Shown piece by piece: positions 33,630-42,764 of a stretch of DNA of 64,000 nucleotides. Within the stretch, counting starts at the first letter, position 1. Each line of letters opens with the position of its first letter. The DNA is taken from contig NZ_JBDPLH010000001.1 of the NCBI RefSeq assembly GCF_040187885.1, positions 186,001 through 250,000 of the forward strand, read 5' to 3'. The stretch comes from Roseateles_E cavernae. GTDB lineage: Bacteria > Pseudomonadota > Gammaproteobacteria > Burkholderiales > Burkholderiaceae_C. Position numbers and translations under genes: made by a program. The notes under the pieces were generated by a model. The model had not been told where the DNA came from. It searched no databases and saw nothing but the letters and a program-made list of their open reading frames with translations.

Positions 33630-34928
33630 ATGAGCGATCTTGCACAAGCGGGCGTCCTGATGGCCCTGCTCTTCCTCTTGCTGGGCCTGGGCGTCTGGGT
33701 GGCGCTGGCCCTGATCGGTTGCGGCCTGGTGGGCCTGCTGCTGTTCACCGACGCGCCGGCCGGCGTGATCTTCGCCACCACCGCCTGGGGCTCGACAGCC
33801 AGCTGGTCGCTGACCGCGCTGCCGCTGTTCATCTGGATGGGAGAAATCCTCTACCGCACCCGTCTGGCCGAGGACATGTTCTCGGGCCTGGGGCCCTGGG
33901 TCAACGGCCTGCCGGGCCGGCTGGTGCATGTCAACGTGCTGGGCTGCGGCATCTTCGCGGCGGTCAGCGGCAGCTCGGCGGCCACCGCCGCCACCATCGG
34001 CAAGATCTCGCTGCCCGAGCTGAAGGCGCGCGGCTATGACGAGAGCATCAGCATCGGCTCGCTGGCCGGCGCCGGCACGCTGGGCCTCTTGATCCCGCCG
34101 TCCATCGTGATGATCGTCTACGGCGTCGCGGCCCAGGTCTCCATCGTCAAGCTGTTCACCGCCGGCATCCTGCCCGGCCTGATGATGATGCTGCTGTTCT
34201 CGGGCTATATCGCGATCTGGTCGCTGCGCAACCCGGCCAAGGTGCCGCGCGACGAGGAGCGCGTCGGCTGGGCCGAGCGCTTCAAGCGCCTGCGCCTGCT
34301 GCTCCCGGTGGTGCTGCTGATCGCCGGCGTGATCGGCTCGATCTATGCCGGCATCGCCACCGCCACCGAGGCCGCCACCATCGGCGTGATTGGCTCGCTG
34401 ATCATCGCCGGCCTGGGCGGCTCGCTGGGCCGCGGCGCCTTCGTCGCCAGCCTGATGGGCGCGGCGCGCACCTCCTGCATGATCACCTTCATCCTGCTGG
34501 GCGCGGCCTACCTGACCAGCGCGATGAGCTTCACCGGTCTGCCGGCCAATGTCGCGCAGTGGATCGCTTCGATGAATCTGTCGGCCTATGGACTGCTGAC
34601 CGTGCTGACGCTGTTCTTCATCCTGCTGGGCTGCTTCCTCGACGGCATCTCCATCGTCGTGCTGACCACGGCCGTGCTCCTGCCCGCGGTGCAGGCCGCC
34701 GGCATCGACCCGCTGTGGTTCGGCATCTACCTGATCCTGGTGGTCGAGATGGCCCAGATCACGCCGCCGGTGGGCTTCAATCTGTTCGTGATCCAGGGCA
34801 TCACCGGCAAGGGCCTTTTCACCCTGGCGCGCATGGCCTTCCCCTTCTTCCTGCTGCTGGTGCTGGCGACGGTGCTGATCACGGTGTTCCCGGACATCGT
34901 GATGGTGCTGCCGCGAGCGATGGGTTGA
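33630..34928 (+). CDS. TRAP transporter large permease (DctM family)
   Basis: A 432-residue inner-membrane protein with about 12 helices. Conserved DctM segments include AVSGSSAATAATIGKISLPEL, GSLAGAGTLGLLIPPSI and, later, TPPVGFNLFVIQGI, which corresponds to the second pseudo-repeat substrate/Na+ site. It uses the Na+ or H+ gradient to move the ligand delivered by the DctP protein. It is followed after 7 bp by pxpB, tying transport to 5-oxoproline cleavage. Confidence 0.95.
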   Translation: MSDLAQAGVLMALLFLLLGLGVWVALALIGCGLVGLLLFTDAPAGVIFATTAWGSTASWSLTALPLFIWMGEILYRTRLAEDMFSGLGPWVNGLPGRLVHVNVLGCGIFAAVSGSSAATAATIGKISLPELKARGYDESISIGSLAGAGTLGLLIPPSIVMIVYGVAAQVSIVKLFTAGILPGLMMMLLFSGYIAIWSLRNPAKVPRDEERVGWAERFKRLRLLLPVVLLIAGVIGSIYAGIATATEAATIGVIGSLIIAGLGGSLGRGAFVASLMGAARTSCMITFILLGAAYLTSAMSFTGLPANVAQWIASMNLSAYGLLTVLTLFFILLGCFLDGISIVVLTTAVLLPAVQAAGIDPLWFGIYLILVVEMAQITPPVGFNLFVIQGITGKGLFTLARMAFPFFLLLVLATVLITVFPDIVMVLPRAMG

Positions 34929-34935
34929 GTCGGTC

Positions 34936-35637
34936 ATGAACGAAGTATTTCGAATCGACGCGGTCGGCGACCGCTGCCTGCTGGTGGGGCTCGGCACGAC
35001 CGTGGACCCCGAGACCAGCACCCGGGTGCATGCCTTCGTGCAGCGCCTGCGCGCCCAGCCGATCGAGGGCCTGCGCGACATCGTGCCGGCCTTCAGCACC
35101 GTGGCCCTGCACTACCGCCCCGAGTGTTTCGGACCGACCCCGTTCGCAACGCTGAAGGCCCTGCTGCTGGAGCGGCTGGCCCAGCCGCTCGACGCCCAGC
35201 AGACCGCAGCGCGCGTGATCGAGATCCCGGTCTGCTATGGCGGCGACTACGGGCCCGATCTGGAGGACGTGGCGCAGCGCTGCGGCCTGAGCAGCGAGCG
35301 CGTGATCGCGCTGCATCTGGAGTCGGCCCACCGTGTCTATATGCTGGGCTTCGCGCCGGGCTTTCCCTTCATCGGCGGCCTGAACCCGCAGCTCGCGATG
35401 CCGCGCCGCACGACGCCGCGCACCCATATCCCGCCCGGTTCGGTGGCCATCGCACGCGAGCAGACCTGCATCTACCCGCTGGAAACCCCCGGTGGCTGGA
35501 ACATCCTGGGCCGCACGCCGGTGCGCCTGTTCGAGGCCGGCGCCGAGCCGCCCTGCCTGCTGGGCCCAAGCGATGCGATCCGCTTCGTGCGCATCGACGC
35601 CAACACCTATGAGGCCATGCTGGAGGCGCGGCAATGA
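34936..35637 (+). CDS. pxpB: 5-oxoprolinase subunit PxpB (KipI family)
   Basis: A 233-residue protein of the KipI/allophanate-hydrolase-subunit-1 family. The conserved MLGFAPGFPFIGGL, the RTTPRTHIPPGSVAIA stretch and TCIYPLETPGGWNILGRTP are all present. With PxpC and PxpA it makes the ATP-dependent 5-oxoprolinase that opens pyroglutamate to glutamate. It overlaps pxpC by 4 bp. Confidence 0.94.
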   Translation: MNEVFRIDAVGDRCLLVGLGTTVDPETSTRVHAFVQRLRAQPIEGLRDIVPAFSTVALHYRPECFGPTPFATLKALLLERLAQPLDAQQTAARVIEIPVCYGGDYGPDLEDVAQRCGLSSERVIALHLESAHRVYMLGFAPGFPFIGGLNPQLAMPRRTTPRTHIPPGSVAIAREQTCIYPLETPGGWNILGRTPVRLFEAGAEPPCLLGPSDAIRFVRIDANTYEAMLEARQ

Positions 35638-36578
35638 GCATCGCTATCGAAGTCATCAAGCCGGGCGCGCAATCGCAGCTGCAGGACCTGGGCCGCTACG
35701 GCTATCAGCACCTGGGCGTGCCGGTCTGCGGCGCGATGGACGAGGTGTCGCACCGACGGGCCAATCTGCTGGTGGGCAATGCGCGCGACGAGGCCACGCT
35801 GGAGATCGTGCTGATGGGGCCCAGCCTGCGCTTCGCGGCCACGACCCAGATCGCGATCTGCGGCGCCGATCTGTCGGCCACGCTGGACGGCCAGCCAGTG
35901 GCGCTGAACGAGCGCATCGACGTGCCGGCCGGCGCCGTGCTGGCCTTCGGCCAGCGCATCAACGGCCTGCGCAGCTATCTGGCGGTGCGCGGCGGCTTCT
36001 CCGTGGCAGCGCTGATGGGCAGCCGCAGCACCTTTGTGCGCGGCGGCTTCGGCGGCCATCTGGGTCGGGCGCTGCGCAAGGGCGATCAGCTGCAGGCGGC
36101 CGACTTCAAGCCGGCCGGCGCGCCGCCGGACTTGCCCGTAGAAAGCACGCTGCCCAGCGCCGAGATCACACCGCTGCGTGTCGTGCTCGGCGAGCACTGG
36201 GCCGGCTTCACACCCGAGGCGCAGGCGCTGTTCGCCGAGGCCAGCTACCGCATCAGCCCGCAGTCCGACCGCATGGGCTACCGGCTCGAGGGCCCGGCGC
36301 TGACGCGCAGCCAGCCCGGCGAGCTGATCTCGGAGGCGGTCAACTTCGGCAGCGTCCAGGTGCCGCCCGATGGGAAACCCATCGTGCTGATGGCCGAGCG
36401 CCAGAGCACCGGCGGTTATCCGAAGATAGGCCATGTGATCAGCGTGGACCTGCCGCTGCTGGCACAGCTGGCGCCGCAGCAGGCGCTGCGCTTCGTGCCG
36501 GTCTCGCTGGAGACCGCGCAGACCCTGTATCTGCAACGTGAGCAGCAATTCGCCGCTGCACTGGGAGCCGCCTCATGA
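35634..36578 (+). CDS. pxpC: 5-oxoprolinase subunit PxpC (KipA, biotin-dependent carboxyltransferase-like family)
   Basis: A 314-residue protein of the KipA/allophanate-hydrolase-subunit-2 family. It begins with IEVIKPGAQSQLQDLGRYGYQ and contains GVPVCGAMDEVSH and the late SDRMGYRLEGP and ERQSTGGYPKIGHV motifs of this family. Length is normal. It overlaps pxpB upstream and pxpA downstream by 4 bp each, which implies translational coupling of the three subunits. Confidence 0.94.
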   Translation: MSIAIEVIKPGAQSQLQDLGRYGYQHLGVPVCGAMDEVSHRRANLLVGNARDEATLEIVLMGPSLRFAATTQIAICGADLSATLDGQPVALNERIDVPAGAVLAFGQRINGLRSYLAVRGGFSVAALMGSRSTFVRGGFGGHLGRALRKGDQLQAADFKPAGAPPDLPVESTLPSAEITPLRVVLGEHWAGFTPEAQALFAEASYRISPQSDRMGYRLEGPALTRSQPGELISEAVNFGSVQVPPDGKPIVLMAERQSTGGYPKIGHVISVDLPLLAQLAPQQALRFVPVSLETAQTLYLQREQQFAAALGAAS

Positions 36579-37366
36579 CGAGCAAGACCCTGGACCTGAA
36601 CCGCCTGGATCTCAACTGCGATATGGGCGAAGGCTTCGGCGCCTACACCATGGGCGACGACATCGCCATCCTCGACCATGTGACTTCGGCCAATATCGCC
36701 TGCGGCTTCCATGCCGGCGACCCGGGCACGATGCGCCGCATTGTCGGCGCGGCGGTCGCCAAGGGCGTCGCGGTCGGCGCCCATCCGGGCCTGCCCGATC
36801 TGCAGGGTTTCGGCCGCCGCGAGATGAAGATCTCGCCGGCCGAGGCCTATGCGATGGTGCTCTACCAGATCGGCGCGCTGGCCGGCTTTGCCCGCGCCGC
36901 CGGCGGCCGCCTGAACCATGTGAAGCCGCATGGCGCGCTCTACAACATGGCGGTCAAGGACCGCCAGCTCTCCGACGCGATCGCGCAGGCGGTGCGCGAC
37001 TTCGATCCCGGCCTGGTCTTCTTCGGCCTGGCCGGCAGCGAGATGATCAAGGCCGCCGAAGCCCTGGGCCTGCGCGCGGCCAACGAGGTCTTCGCCGACC
37101 GCAGCTACCAGGACGACGGCTCGCTGTCGCCGCGCGGCCTGCCCGGCGCGATGATCGAAGACCCTGAGCAATCGCTGGCCCAGGTGCGCCAGATGCTGGC
37201 CGGCAGCGTCACCGCGCTGAGCGGCAAAGTCGTGCCGGTGCGCGCCGACACGCTATGCCTGCACGGCGACCAAGCCGGCGCGCTGGAGTTCGCGCGCCAT
37301 ATCCGCGCCGCGCTGACGACCGATGGCGTCGCGCTGCACGCACCGGGAGCCCCCGTTCAGCCCTGA
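36575..37366 (+). CDS. pxpA: 5-oxoprolinase subunit PxpA (LamB/YcsF family)
   Basis: A 263-residue protein of the LamB/YcsF family, the catalytic subunit of bacterial 5-oxoprolinase. LDLNCDMGEGFGAYTMGDD at residues 11-29 and NIACGFHAGDP, GAHPGLPDLQGFGRR, VKPHGALYN and the late LCLHGD are all conserved. It is the last gene of the TRAP-pxp operon, and its last 10 bp overlap the convergent LysR gene. Confidence 0.95.
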   Translation: MTSKTLDLNRLDLNCDMGEGFGAYTMGDDIAILDHVTSANIACGFHAGDPGTMRRIVGAAVAKGVAVGAHPGLPDLQGFGRREMKISPAEAYAMVLYQIGALAGFARAAGGRLNHVKPHGALYNMAVKDRQLSDAIAQAVRDFDPGLVFFGLAGSEMIKAAEALGLRAANEVFADRSYQDDGSLSPRGLPGAMIEDPEQSLAQVRQMLAGSVTALSGKVVPVRADTLCLHGDQAGALEFARHIRAALTTDGVALHAPGAPVQP

Positions 37367-38292
37367 TCCGGCCCCAGTGGCCGCACCCAGTCGGCCCCGA
37401 CCCGCTCGCAAAACCCCGCCACCACCTCGCGCACCAGGCCGACGGTCTCGCGCACCGCCGTGCTGACCCGGCCTTCGGTGATCACGCTGATCGCCATCGA
37501 GGGCAGCGGCGGCCCCTCGCACTGCCATAGCGAACCCCGCTCCAGCTGCGCGCGCACAAACACCGGCGGGATCGCCGCGATGCCATAGCCGTCGCCGGCC
37601 AGCTGGATGATGGACTCGACCGAGGGGAAGCTGCAGACCCGCGGCTCAATGTCGCGGTCGACGAAGAGCGCGCGCACATGGGCCTGCGGGCTCGATGTCT
37701 TCGAGAAGGTCAGCAGCGGCACCCGCTCCAGATCCTCCATCGTCAGCCGCCCGCTGGCCGGCAGCAGCTCGGGCCTGGCGACCCAGCGCAGCGGAAACTC
37801 GCACAGCGGCGTGACCCGGTAGTCCAGCGTGCCTATGGCCTCGGCAAAGGGGTCGTTCTGGATCATCAGGTCCAGCTTGCGCAGGCGGAACTGGTCCTGC
37901 AGATGGCGCGCGGTATCGACCGTGATGTCCGGGTTGATCTGCGGATAGCGCTCGGCCAGCTGGCGTATCAGCGGCGACAGCCAGGTGTGCACCACCGACT
38001 CGATCGCGCCGATGCGGACCCGGCCGGCCGCCGGCGCATCGGGTCGGGTCGAGAGCTTGAGCTCGCGCTCCAGCGCCAGCATGCGCTCGGCCTGGCGCAG
38101 CACCTGCTCGCCGACCTGGGTCAGGCCCAGCCGGCGTGCGCTGCGGTCCACCAGCTCGGCGCCCAGCTCGTCCTCCAGCGCGGCGATGCGCTGCGAGATC
38201 GCTGCCTGCGTGGTGTTCATCACCTGGGCGGTCTCGCGGAAGCTGCCGACCCGGGCCAGCACCACCAGGGTTTCAAGGAATTTGGTGTTCAC
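37357..38292 (-). CDS. LysR-family transcriptional regulator
   Basis: A 311-residue LysR regulator. The N-terminal winged HTH covers residues 1-60 (FLETLVVLARVGSFRETAQ, TQAAISQRIAALEDELG) and is followed by the effector domain. The frame starts with GTG, which gives the standard LysR N-terminus. It is convergent with pxpA and divergent from the EamA exporter gene, sharing with it a 91-bp AT-rich interval that contains a long inverted repeat. It may control the exporter, the pxp operon, or both. Confidence 0.93.
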   Translation of the reverse strand: MNTKFLETLVVLARVGSFRETAQVMNTTQAAISQRIAALEDELGAELVDRSARRLGLTQVGEQVLRQAERMLALERELKLSTRPDAPAAGRVRIGAIESVVHTWLSPLIRQLAERYPQINPDITVDTARHLQDQFRLRKLDLMIQNDPFAEAIGTLDYRVTPLCEFPLRWVARPELLPASGRLTMEDLERVPLLTFSKTSSPQAHVRALFVDRDIEPRVCSFPSVESIIQLAGDGYGIAAIPPVFVRAQLERGSLWQCEGPPLPSMAISVITEGRVSTAVRETVGLVREVVAGFCERVGADWVRPLGPDQG

Positions 38293-38329
38293 GGCGCCCA
38301 GTGTAGGCCGTGCTCGGCCCGGGGTATTT

Positions 38330-38378
38330 ATCTCTATATCAAGATTAATGCTACAGTTATTTATCTTGATGTAGAGGT
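38330..38378. promoter_or_regulatory. Inverted-repeat operator candidate between lysR-type and eamA-type genes
   Basis: ATCTCTATATCAAGAT (38330-38345) and ATCTTGATGTAGAGGT (38363-38378) are complementary at 14 of 16 positions and separated by 17 bp, in an AT-rich block. Each arm is itself a weak dyad around TCTTGAT/ATCAAGA. The right arm includes the AGAGG ribosome-binding site of the EamA gene, so protein binding or RNA pairing there could block expression directly. Confidence 0.6.
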
Positions 38379-38383
38379 ATTAA

Positions 38384-39256
38384 ATGGGCAATGCGTCGCA
38401 ACAATCCGCCGGAGCCGACGCCTGGCTGACGGCGCTGGCGCCCGTCATCTGGGGCAGCACCTATATCGTCACGACCGAGCTGCTGCCGCCCGACCGGCCC
38501 TTCACGGCGGCGCTGATACGCTCGCTGCCGGCCGGGCTGCTGCTGGTGCTCTATGCCCGGCATCTGCCGGCGCGCGGCGACTGGGGCCGCCTGCTGGTGC
38601 TGGCGGCGCTGAACCTGGGCTTTTTCCAGGCCATGCTCTTCATCGCCGCCTACCGCCTGCCCGGCGGGCTGGCCGCCGTGGTCGGCGCCATCCAGCCCCT
38701 GCTGGTGATAGCCATGAGCTGGGCGGTGGACCGGCGCCGGCCGCCCTCGCTGGCGATAGGCGCCGGCGTCACCGGCGTGCTGGGCATGGCCGCGCTGCTG
38801 CTGTCGCCGGGCGCCGTCTGGGACCCGGTCGGCGTGGCGGCGGCGCTGGCCGGCGCCATCAGCATGGCCGCCGGCACCTATCTGGCCCGGCGCTGGCAGA
38901 CCGGCATGCCGGTGCTGGCCCTGACCGGCTGGCAGCTGCTGATCGCCGGGCTGATGCTGCTGCCGCTGGCCTGGAGCGTCGATGCGCCGCTGCCCGCACT
39001 GGGCACGGGCCAAGTCCTCGGCTACGCCTATCTGTCCCTGGCCGGCGCCCTGCTCGCCTATGCGCTGTGGTTCCGCGGCATCGCCCGGCTGTCGCCGGTG
39101 GCCGTGTCCTCGCTGGGTCTGCTGAGCCCGCTGACCGCCGTGCTGCTGGGCTGGCTGCTGCTGGACCAGGCCATGGGCGGCCTGTCCCTGCTGGGCCTGC
39201 TGGTCGTGCTCGGCAGCGTGCTGGCGATGCAGCTGGCGATGAACGCCAGGCGCTGA
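38384..39256 (+). CDS. EamA/DMT-family metabolite exporter
   Basis: A 290-residue membrane protein with ten predicted helices arranged as two EamA repeats (PVIWGSTYIVTTELLP near the start of repeat 1, and YLSLAGALLAYALWFRGI in repeat 2). DMT-family members such as YdcZ/RhaT/YedA export amino acids and other metabolites. AGAGG lies 6 bp before the ATG. It is divergent from the LysR gene. Substrate unknown; an amino acid is plausible given the regulator pairing. Confidence 0.9.
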   Translation: MGNASQQSAGADAWLTALAPVIWGSTYIVTTELLPPDRPFTAALIRSLPAGLLLVLYARHLPARGDWGRLLVLAALNLGFFQAMLFIAAYRLPGGLAAVVGAIQPLLVIAMSWAVDRRRPPSLAIGAGVTGVLGMAALLLSPGAVWDPVGVAAALAGAISMAAGTYLARRWQTGMPVLALTGWQLLIAGLMLLPLAWSVDAPLPALGTGQVLGYAYLSLAGALLAYALWFRGIARLSPVAVSSLGLLSPLTAVLLGWLLLDQAMGGLSLLGLLVVLGSVLAMQLAMNARR

Positions 39257-39330
39257 ATCTGGCGTGATTGTTCAAGACCGGGAGTGCCCGCACGCCCAAG
39301 ATCGCAGCTCATCTCAAGCAGGGAGTGGCG

Positions 39331-39789
39331 ATGATGGAAGTGATGGTCAATGGCCGGACCCGGGTCGTGCCCGAGGGCTGGCGGGACGAGCAGCTGCTGT
39401 GGGTGTTGCGCGAGGCCTGGGGCCTGGTGGGCGCCAAATTCGGTTGCGGCCTGGGCCAGTGCGGCGCCTGCACCGTGCTGCTGGATGGAGCGCCGCAGCG
39501 CAGCTGCCTGCTGCCGGTGGCGGCGGTGCAGGGCCGCACGGTGACCACGGTCGAGGGCCTGGCCGATGGCGAGCGGCTGCACCCGCTGCAACAGGCCTGG
39601 CTGGACGAGGCCGTGCCGCAATGCGGCTATTGCCAGAGCGGCCACCTGATCGCCGCTGCGGCCCTGCTGCGGCAGACACCGCAGCCCAGCGAGACCCAGA
39701 TCAAGACCGCGCTGGCCGGCCATCTGTGCCGCTGCGGCAGCCAGCCCCGCATGTGCCGCGCGATCCAGCGCGCCGCCCGCGCATCATGA
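39331..39789 (+). CDS. (2Fe-2S)-binding subunit of an isoquinoline 1-oxidoreductase-like enzyme
   Basis: A 152-residue iron-sulfur subunit of the xanthine-oxidase family. The plant-ferredoxin-type cluster ligands are Cys39, Cys44, Cys47 and Cys59; the second cluster ligands are Cys98, Cys101, Cys133 and Cys135. The tandem ATG at 39331 follows GGGAG; the frame upstream lacks the family N-terminus. It overlaps the molybdenum subunit gene by 4 bp. Closest known relative by pattern is IorA. Confidence 0.92.
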   Translation: MMEVMVNGRTRVVPEGWRDEQLLWVLREAWGLVGAKFGCGLGQCGACTVLLDGAPQRSCLLPVAAVQGRTVTTVEGLADGERLHPLQQAWLDEAVPQCGYCQSGHLIAAAALLRQTPQPSETQIKTALAGHLCRCGSQPRMCRAIQRAARAS

Positions 39790-41840
39790 GGCGCCGCCAG
39801 CTGCTGGGCGCGCTGCTGAGCGTGCCCCTCCTGGCCGGCTGCTCGATGCTGCCCGTGATCCCGCGTCGCCCCGAGCCCACACGGGCCGACGCGATGGGCT
39901 GGATCAGCCATCTGGGCGCGGGCCGTTTCGAGCTGCGGCTGCCGCGCGCCGAGATCGGCCAGCACATCGGCACCGCGCTGCGCCGCATCGCGGCCGACGA
40001 GCTGGGCGTGGCCATCGGCGCGATCAGCCTGGCGCTGCCCGACAGCCGGAGCATGGCGCCGGTGCGCGCCACCGTCGGCAGCGACTCGGTCAAGGACTTC
40101 GCGCTGCCGCTGACCCAGGCCTGCGCCGCGCTGCGCGAGGCCCTGGCCGGTCGCCCGCCGCGCGAGTGGCCGGCCAGCGCGCTGCGCAGCCTGAACGGAG
40201 CGCCACGCCGACAGTCCGACGCCCTGGGCTTCGGCCACGAGATCGTGACCGGCGCGCCGCTGTTTGCGGCCGATGTGCGGCTGCCGGGCCTGCTTTACGG
40301 CCGCGTGCTGCGTGCGCCCGTGTCGCCCGAGCTGGCCTCGCGGCCCGCCGGCTTCAACGCCGCAGCGGCCCGCGCGCTGCCCGGCTTCGTGGCCCTGGTC
40401 GAGCACCCGGGGCTGACACGCGCCAACAGCCAGGGCCTTGGCCTGCTGGCCCGCACGCCGGGCGCGCTGGACCGCATCGAGGCGGCGCTGGCCCTGCAGT
40501 GGCAGGTCGAGGATGGCGACGCCGCCGATATCGAGCGCCTGCTGCAGCTGCCCGCGCAGGGCCGGCTGCGCCACCAGCTGCGCGCGGACGAGGTGGCCGA
40601 GGCCGGGGCCTGGGATGTGGACCTGGTCTTCGAGACCCCGCTGGCGGCGCACAACGGCATCGAGCCGCGCTGCGCCGTCGCCGACTACCGGGCGGCCGAC
40701 CAGAGCCTGCGGCTGTGGACCGGCACGCAGGACCTGTTCTATGTGCGCGACACGCTGGTGCGGCGGCTGGCGCTGGATGCGGCCAAGGTCCAGGTGCAGG
40801 CCTGCCGCGCCGGCGGGGCTTTCGGCGCCCGCACTTTGGTGCTGGTGGAGCCGGAGGCGGCCCTGCTGTCGCGCGCGGCCGGCGCGCCGGTCAAGGTGCA
40901 GTGGACCCGCGCCCAGGAGCTGCAGCAGGGCTTCCACCGCCCGCCCTCGCGCCACCAGCTGCGGGCACGGCTGCAGGACGGCCGGGTGAGCGACTGGTGG
41001 CACCGGCTGATCAGCAGCCACATCCTGTTCACGCCGGCGGCGATGCCGCGCTGGATGCAGGGCCTGGCAGACTTCGCCGGCGACGGCGGGGTCTCGCGCG
41101 GCGCACTGCCGCCCTATGCGCTGCCGCGCCAGCGCATCGAGTTCGACGCCCGCAGGCTGCCGGTGCACACCGGCCCCTGGCGTGGCCTGGGCGCGGGGCC
41201 GAACTGCTGGGTGATCGAGAGCGCGATCGACGAATGCGCCCATCGGGCCGGCATTGATCCGCTGGCCTTCCGGCTCGCCCACCTGGACAACCCGCGCCTG
41301 CGCCGCGTGCTGCAGCGCGTGGCGCTGGCCGCCGACTGGCCGCGCCCTGCGCTCAGCGACGCACAAACCCTGCGCGGCCGCGGCCTGGCCTGCGGCATCT
41401 ACAAGGGCAGTGCGTATGCGGCGGTGATCGCCGAAGTCGAGGTCGAACGGGCCAGCGGCGCCGCCCGGGTGAGCGCGATGCACTGCGCCCACGACTGCGG
41501 CCGCCTGATCCAGCCCGACGGCGTGCGCGCCCAGATCGAAGGCAATCTGGTCTGGTGTCTGGGCATGGTGCTGATCGAGGTGCTGCCGGTGGACAAGCAG
41601 GCGGGCATCACGGCCAGCGGCTTCGCCGAGGCGCCGATCCCGCGCATCCACGATCTGCCAGCCCTGCATATCGAGCTGATCGATACCGGCGAGCCCAGCG
41701 GCGGCGCCGGCGAGACCGCGATGGTGGCCGGCGCCGGGGCCATCGCCAACGCGCTGCGGGCCGCCACCGGCCGGCGCTTCACGCGGCTGCCGGTGGGTGC
41801 CGACGTTTTGAGAGCAGCAGCGGGCACACTGGCGGGATGA
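39786..41840 (+). CDS. Molybdopterin-binding subunit, isoquinoline 1-oxidoreductase beta-like (IorB family)
   Basis: A 684-residue molybdenum hydroxylase large subunit, shorter than typical IorB (about 750-780). The N-terminus MRRRQLLGALLSVPLLAGC combines a twin-arginine-like start with a lipobox Cys19, suggesting export by Tat and lipid anchoring. The cofactor-binding GGAFGAR near residue 344 and a C-terminal GGAGET that could supply the catalytic Glu are present. Two stretches of the ancestral duplicated domain look reduced. No XdhC-type maturation factor or cytochrome c subunit is next to it. It overlaps the AraC regulator by 4 bp. Substrates are probably N-heteroaromatics or aldehydes. 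Confidence 0.85.
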   Translation: MRRRQLLGALLSVPLLAGCSMLPVIPRRPEPTRADAMGWISHLGAGRFELRLPRAEIGQHIGTALRRIAADELGVAIGAISLALPDSRSMAPVRATVGSDSVKDFALPLTQACAALREALAGRPPREWPASALRSLNGAPRRQSDALGFGHEIVTGAPLFAADVRLPGLLYGRVLRAPVSPELASRPAGFNAAAARALPGFVALVEHPGLTRANSQGLGLLARTPGALDRIEAALALQWQVEDGDAADIERLLQLPAQGRLRHQLRADEVAEAGAWDVDLVFETPLAAHNGIEPRCAVADYRAADQSLRLWTGTQDLFYVRDTLVRRLALDAAKVQVQACRAGGAFGARTLVLVEPEAALLSRAAGAPVKVQWTRAQELQQGFHRPPSRHQLRARLQDGRVSDWWHRLISSHILFTPAAMPRWMQGLADFAGDGGVSRGALPPYALPRQRIEFDARRLPVHTGPWRGLGAGPNCWVIESAIDECAHRAGIDPLAFRLAHLDNPRLRRVLQRVALAADWPRPALSDAQTLRGRGLACGIYKGSAYAAVIAEVEVERASGAARVSAMHCAHDCGRLIQPDGVRAQIEGNLVWCLGMVLIEVLPVDKQAGITASGFAEAPIPRIHDLPALHIELIDTGEPSGGAGETAMVAGAGAIANALRAATGRRFTRLPVGADVLRAAAGTLAG

Positions 41841-42760
41841 ACACCGCCGACTTCGCCAGCGCAACGATGCTGCGCCTGCTGCTGCGCGGCATGGCTGCGC
41901 AAGGCCTGAGCCCGCCGCTGCCGCTGCCCGAGGGCGCGCGGGTGGCGCATCAGGACAAGCGGCGTGTCGTCGCGGCCATCGTCGAGCAGGGCGGCCTGGC
42001 CACGCTGCTGGCGCTGGCGCGCGAGGTCAGTCATATCGAGGGCGAGCCACTGCACCAGGTGCTGGTGGCCGCGCGCGAGCCGCTGGACTTCATGCGGCGC
42101 TGGCAGCGGCTGGAGCGCTATATCCACGCCGAGCACCGCGTGCTGCTCGAGGACGCGCCGGCCGAGGGCCGGATCAGGCTCAGGCACAGCGGCCCCGCGC
42201 CGCAGCCGGCCGAGAGCCTGGCGGTGCTGGGCGTGCTGATCGGCAGCTTCGAGGCCCTGGGCACGCAAGCGCTGCGGGTAGAGATTGCCGGCCATACGGT
42301 GCATCCACAGGCCGACGAGACCACGCTGCGCCAGCTGGCCGCCGATGATGCGATGCGGGCCTGGCAGTTCCGCTGGCGGGCGCTCAGCCCTTTGCCAAGC
42401 AGACCTTGCGCACCGGCCGATCTGCTGGCGCCGCTGCGCTGGCCACCGCTGGCGCTGGCATTGGCGCAGCGCCAGCTGGCCGACCCAGCCGCCGCGCTGC
42501 GGCTGGCCGAGGTCGCCGATGGCCTGGGCCTGTCGGGCCGCAGCCTGCAGCGCCAGCTGGCCGCCCATGGCCTGAGCTTCAGCGGCGTGATCGCCGAGAC
42601 CCGCTCAAGGCTGGCGGCCTGGTGCCTGGGCAGCGGCACGCATGGCATCGCCGAGATCGGCTTTCTGTGCGGCTTTGCCGACCAGGCCCACTTCACCCGC
42701 GAGTTCACCCGCCGGGTCGGGGTGCCGCCGGCACGCTACCGGCAGGCCGGCGCTCATTGA
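41837..42760 (+). CDS. AraC-family regulator with arabinose-binding-type N-terminal domain
   Basis: A 307-residue regulator. The N-terminal 180 residues resemble the AraC-associated ligand domain of the OruR/GliR type; the C-terminus has the HTH pair (LRLAEVADGLGLSGRSLQRQL and GIAEIGFLCGFADQAHFTREF). The start overlaps the stop of the molybdenum-subunit gene (ATGA), so it belongs to that operon and probably controls it. Confidence 0.88.
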   Translation: MNTADFASATMLRLLLRGMAAQGLSPPLPLPEGARVAHQDKRRVVAAIVEQGGLATLLALAREVSHIEGEPLHQVLVAAREPLDFMRRWQRLERYIHAEHRVLLEDAPAEGRIRLRHSGPAPQPAESLAVLGVLIGSFEALGTQALRVEIAGHTVHPQADETTLRQLAADDAMRAWQFRWRALSPLPSRPCAPADLLAPLRWPPLALALAQRQLADPAAALRLAEVADGLGLSGRSLQRQLAAHGLSFSGVIAETRSRLAAWCLGSGTHGIAEIGFLCGFADQAHFTREFTRRVGVPPARYRQAGAH

Positions 42761-42764
42761 TCCC

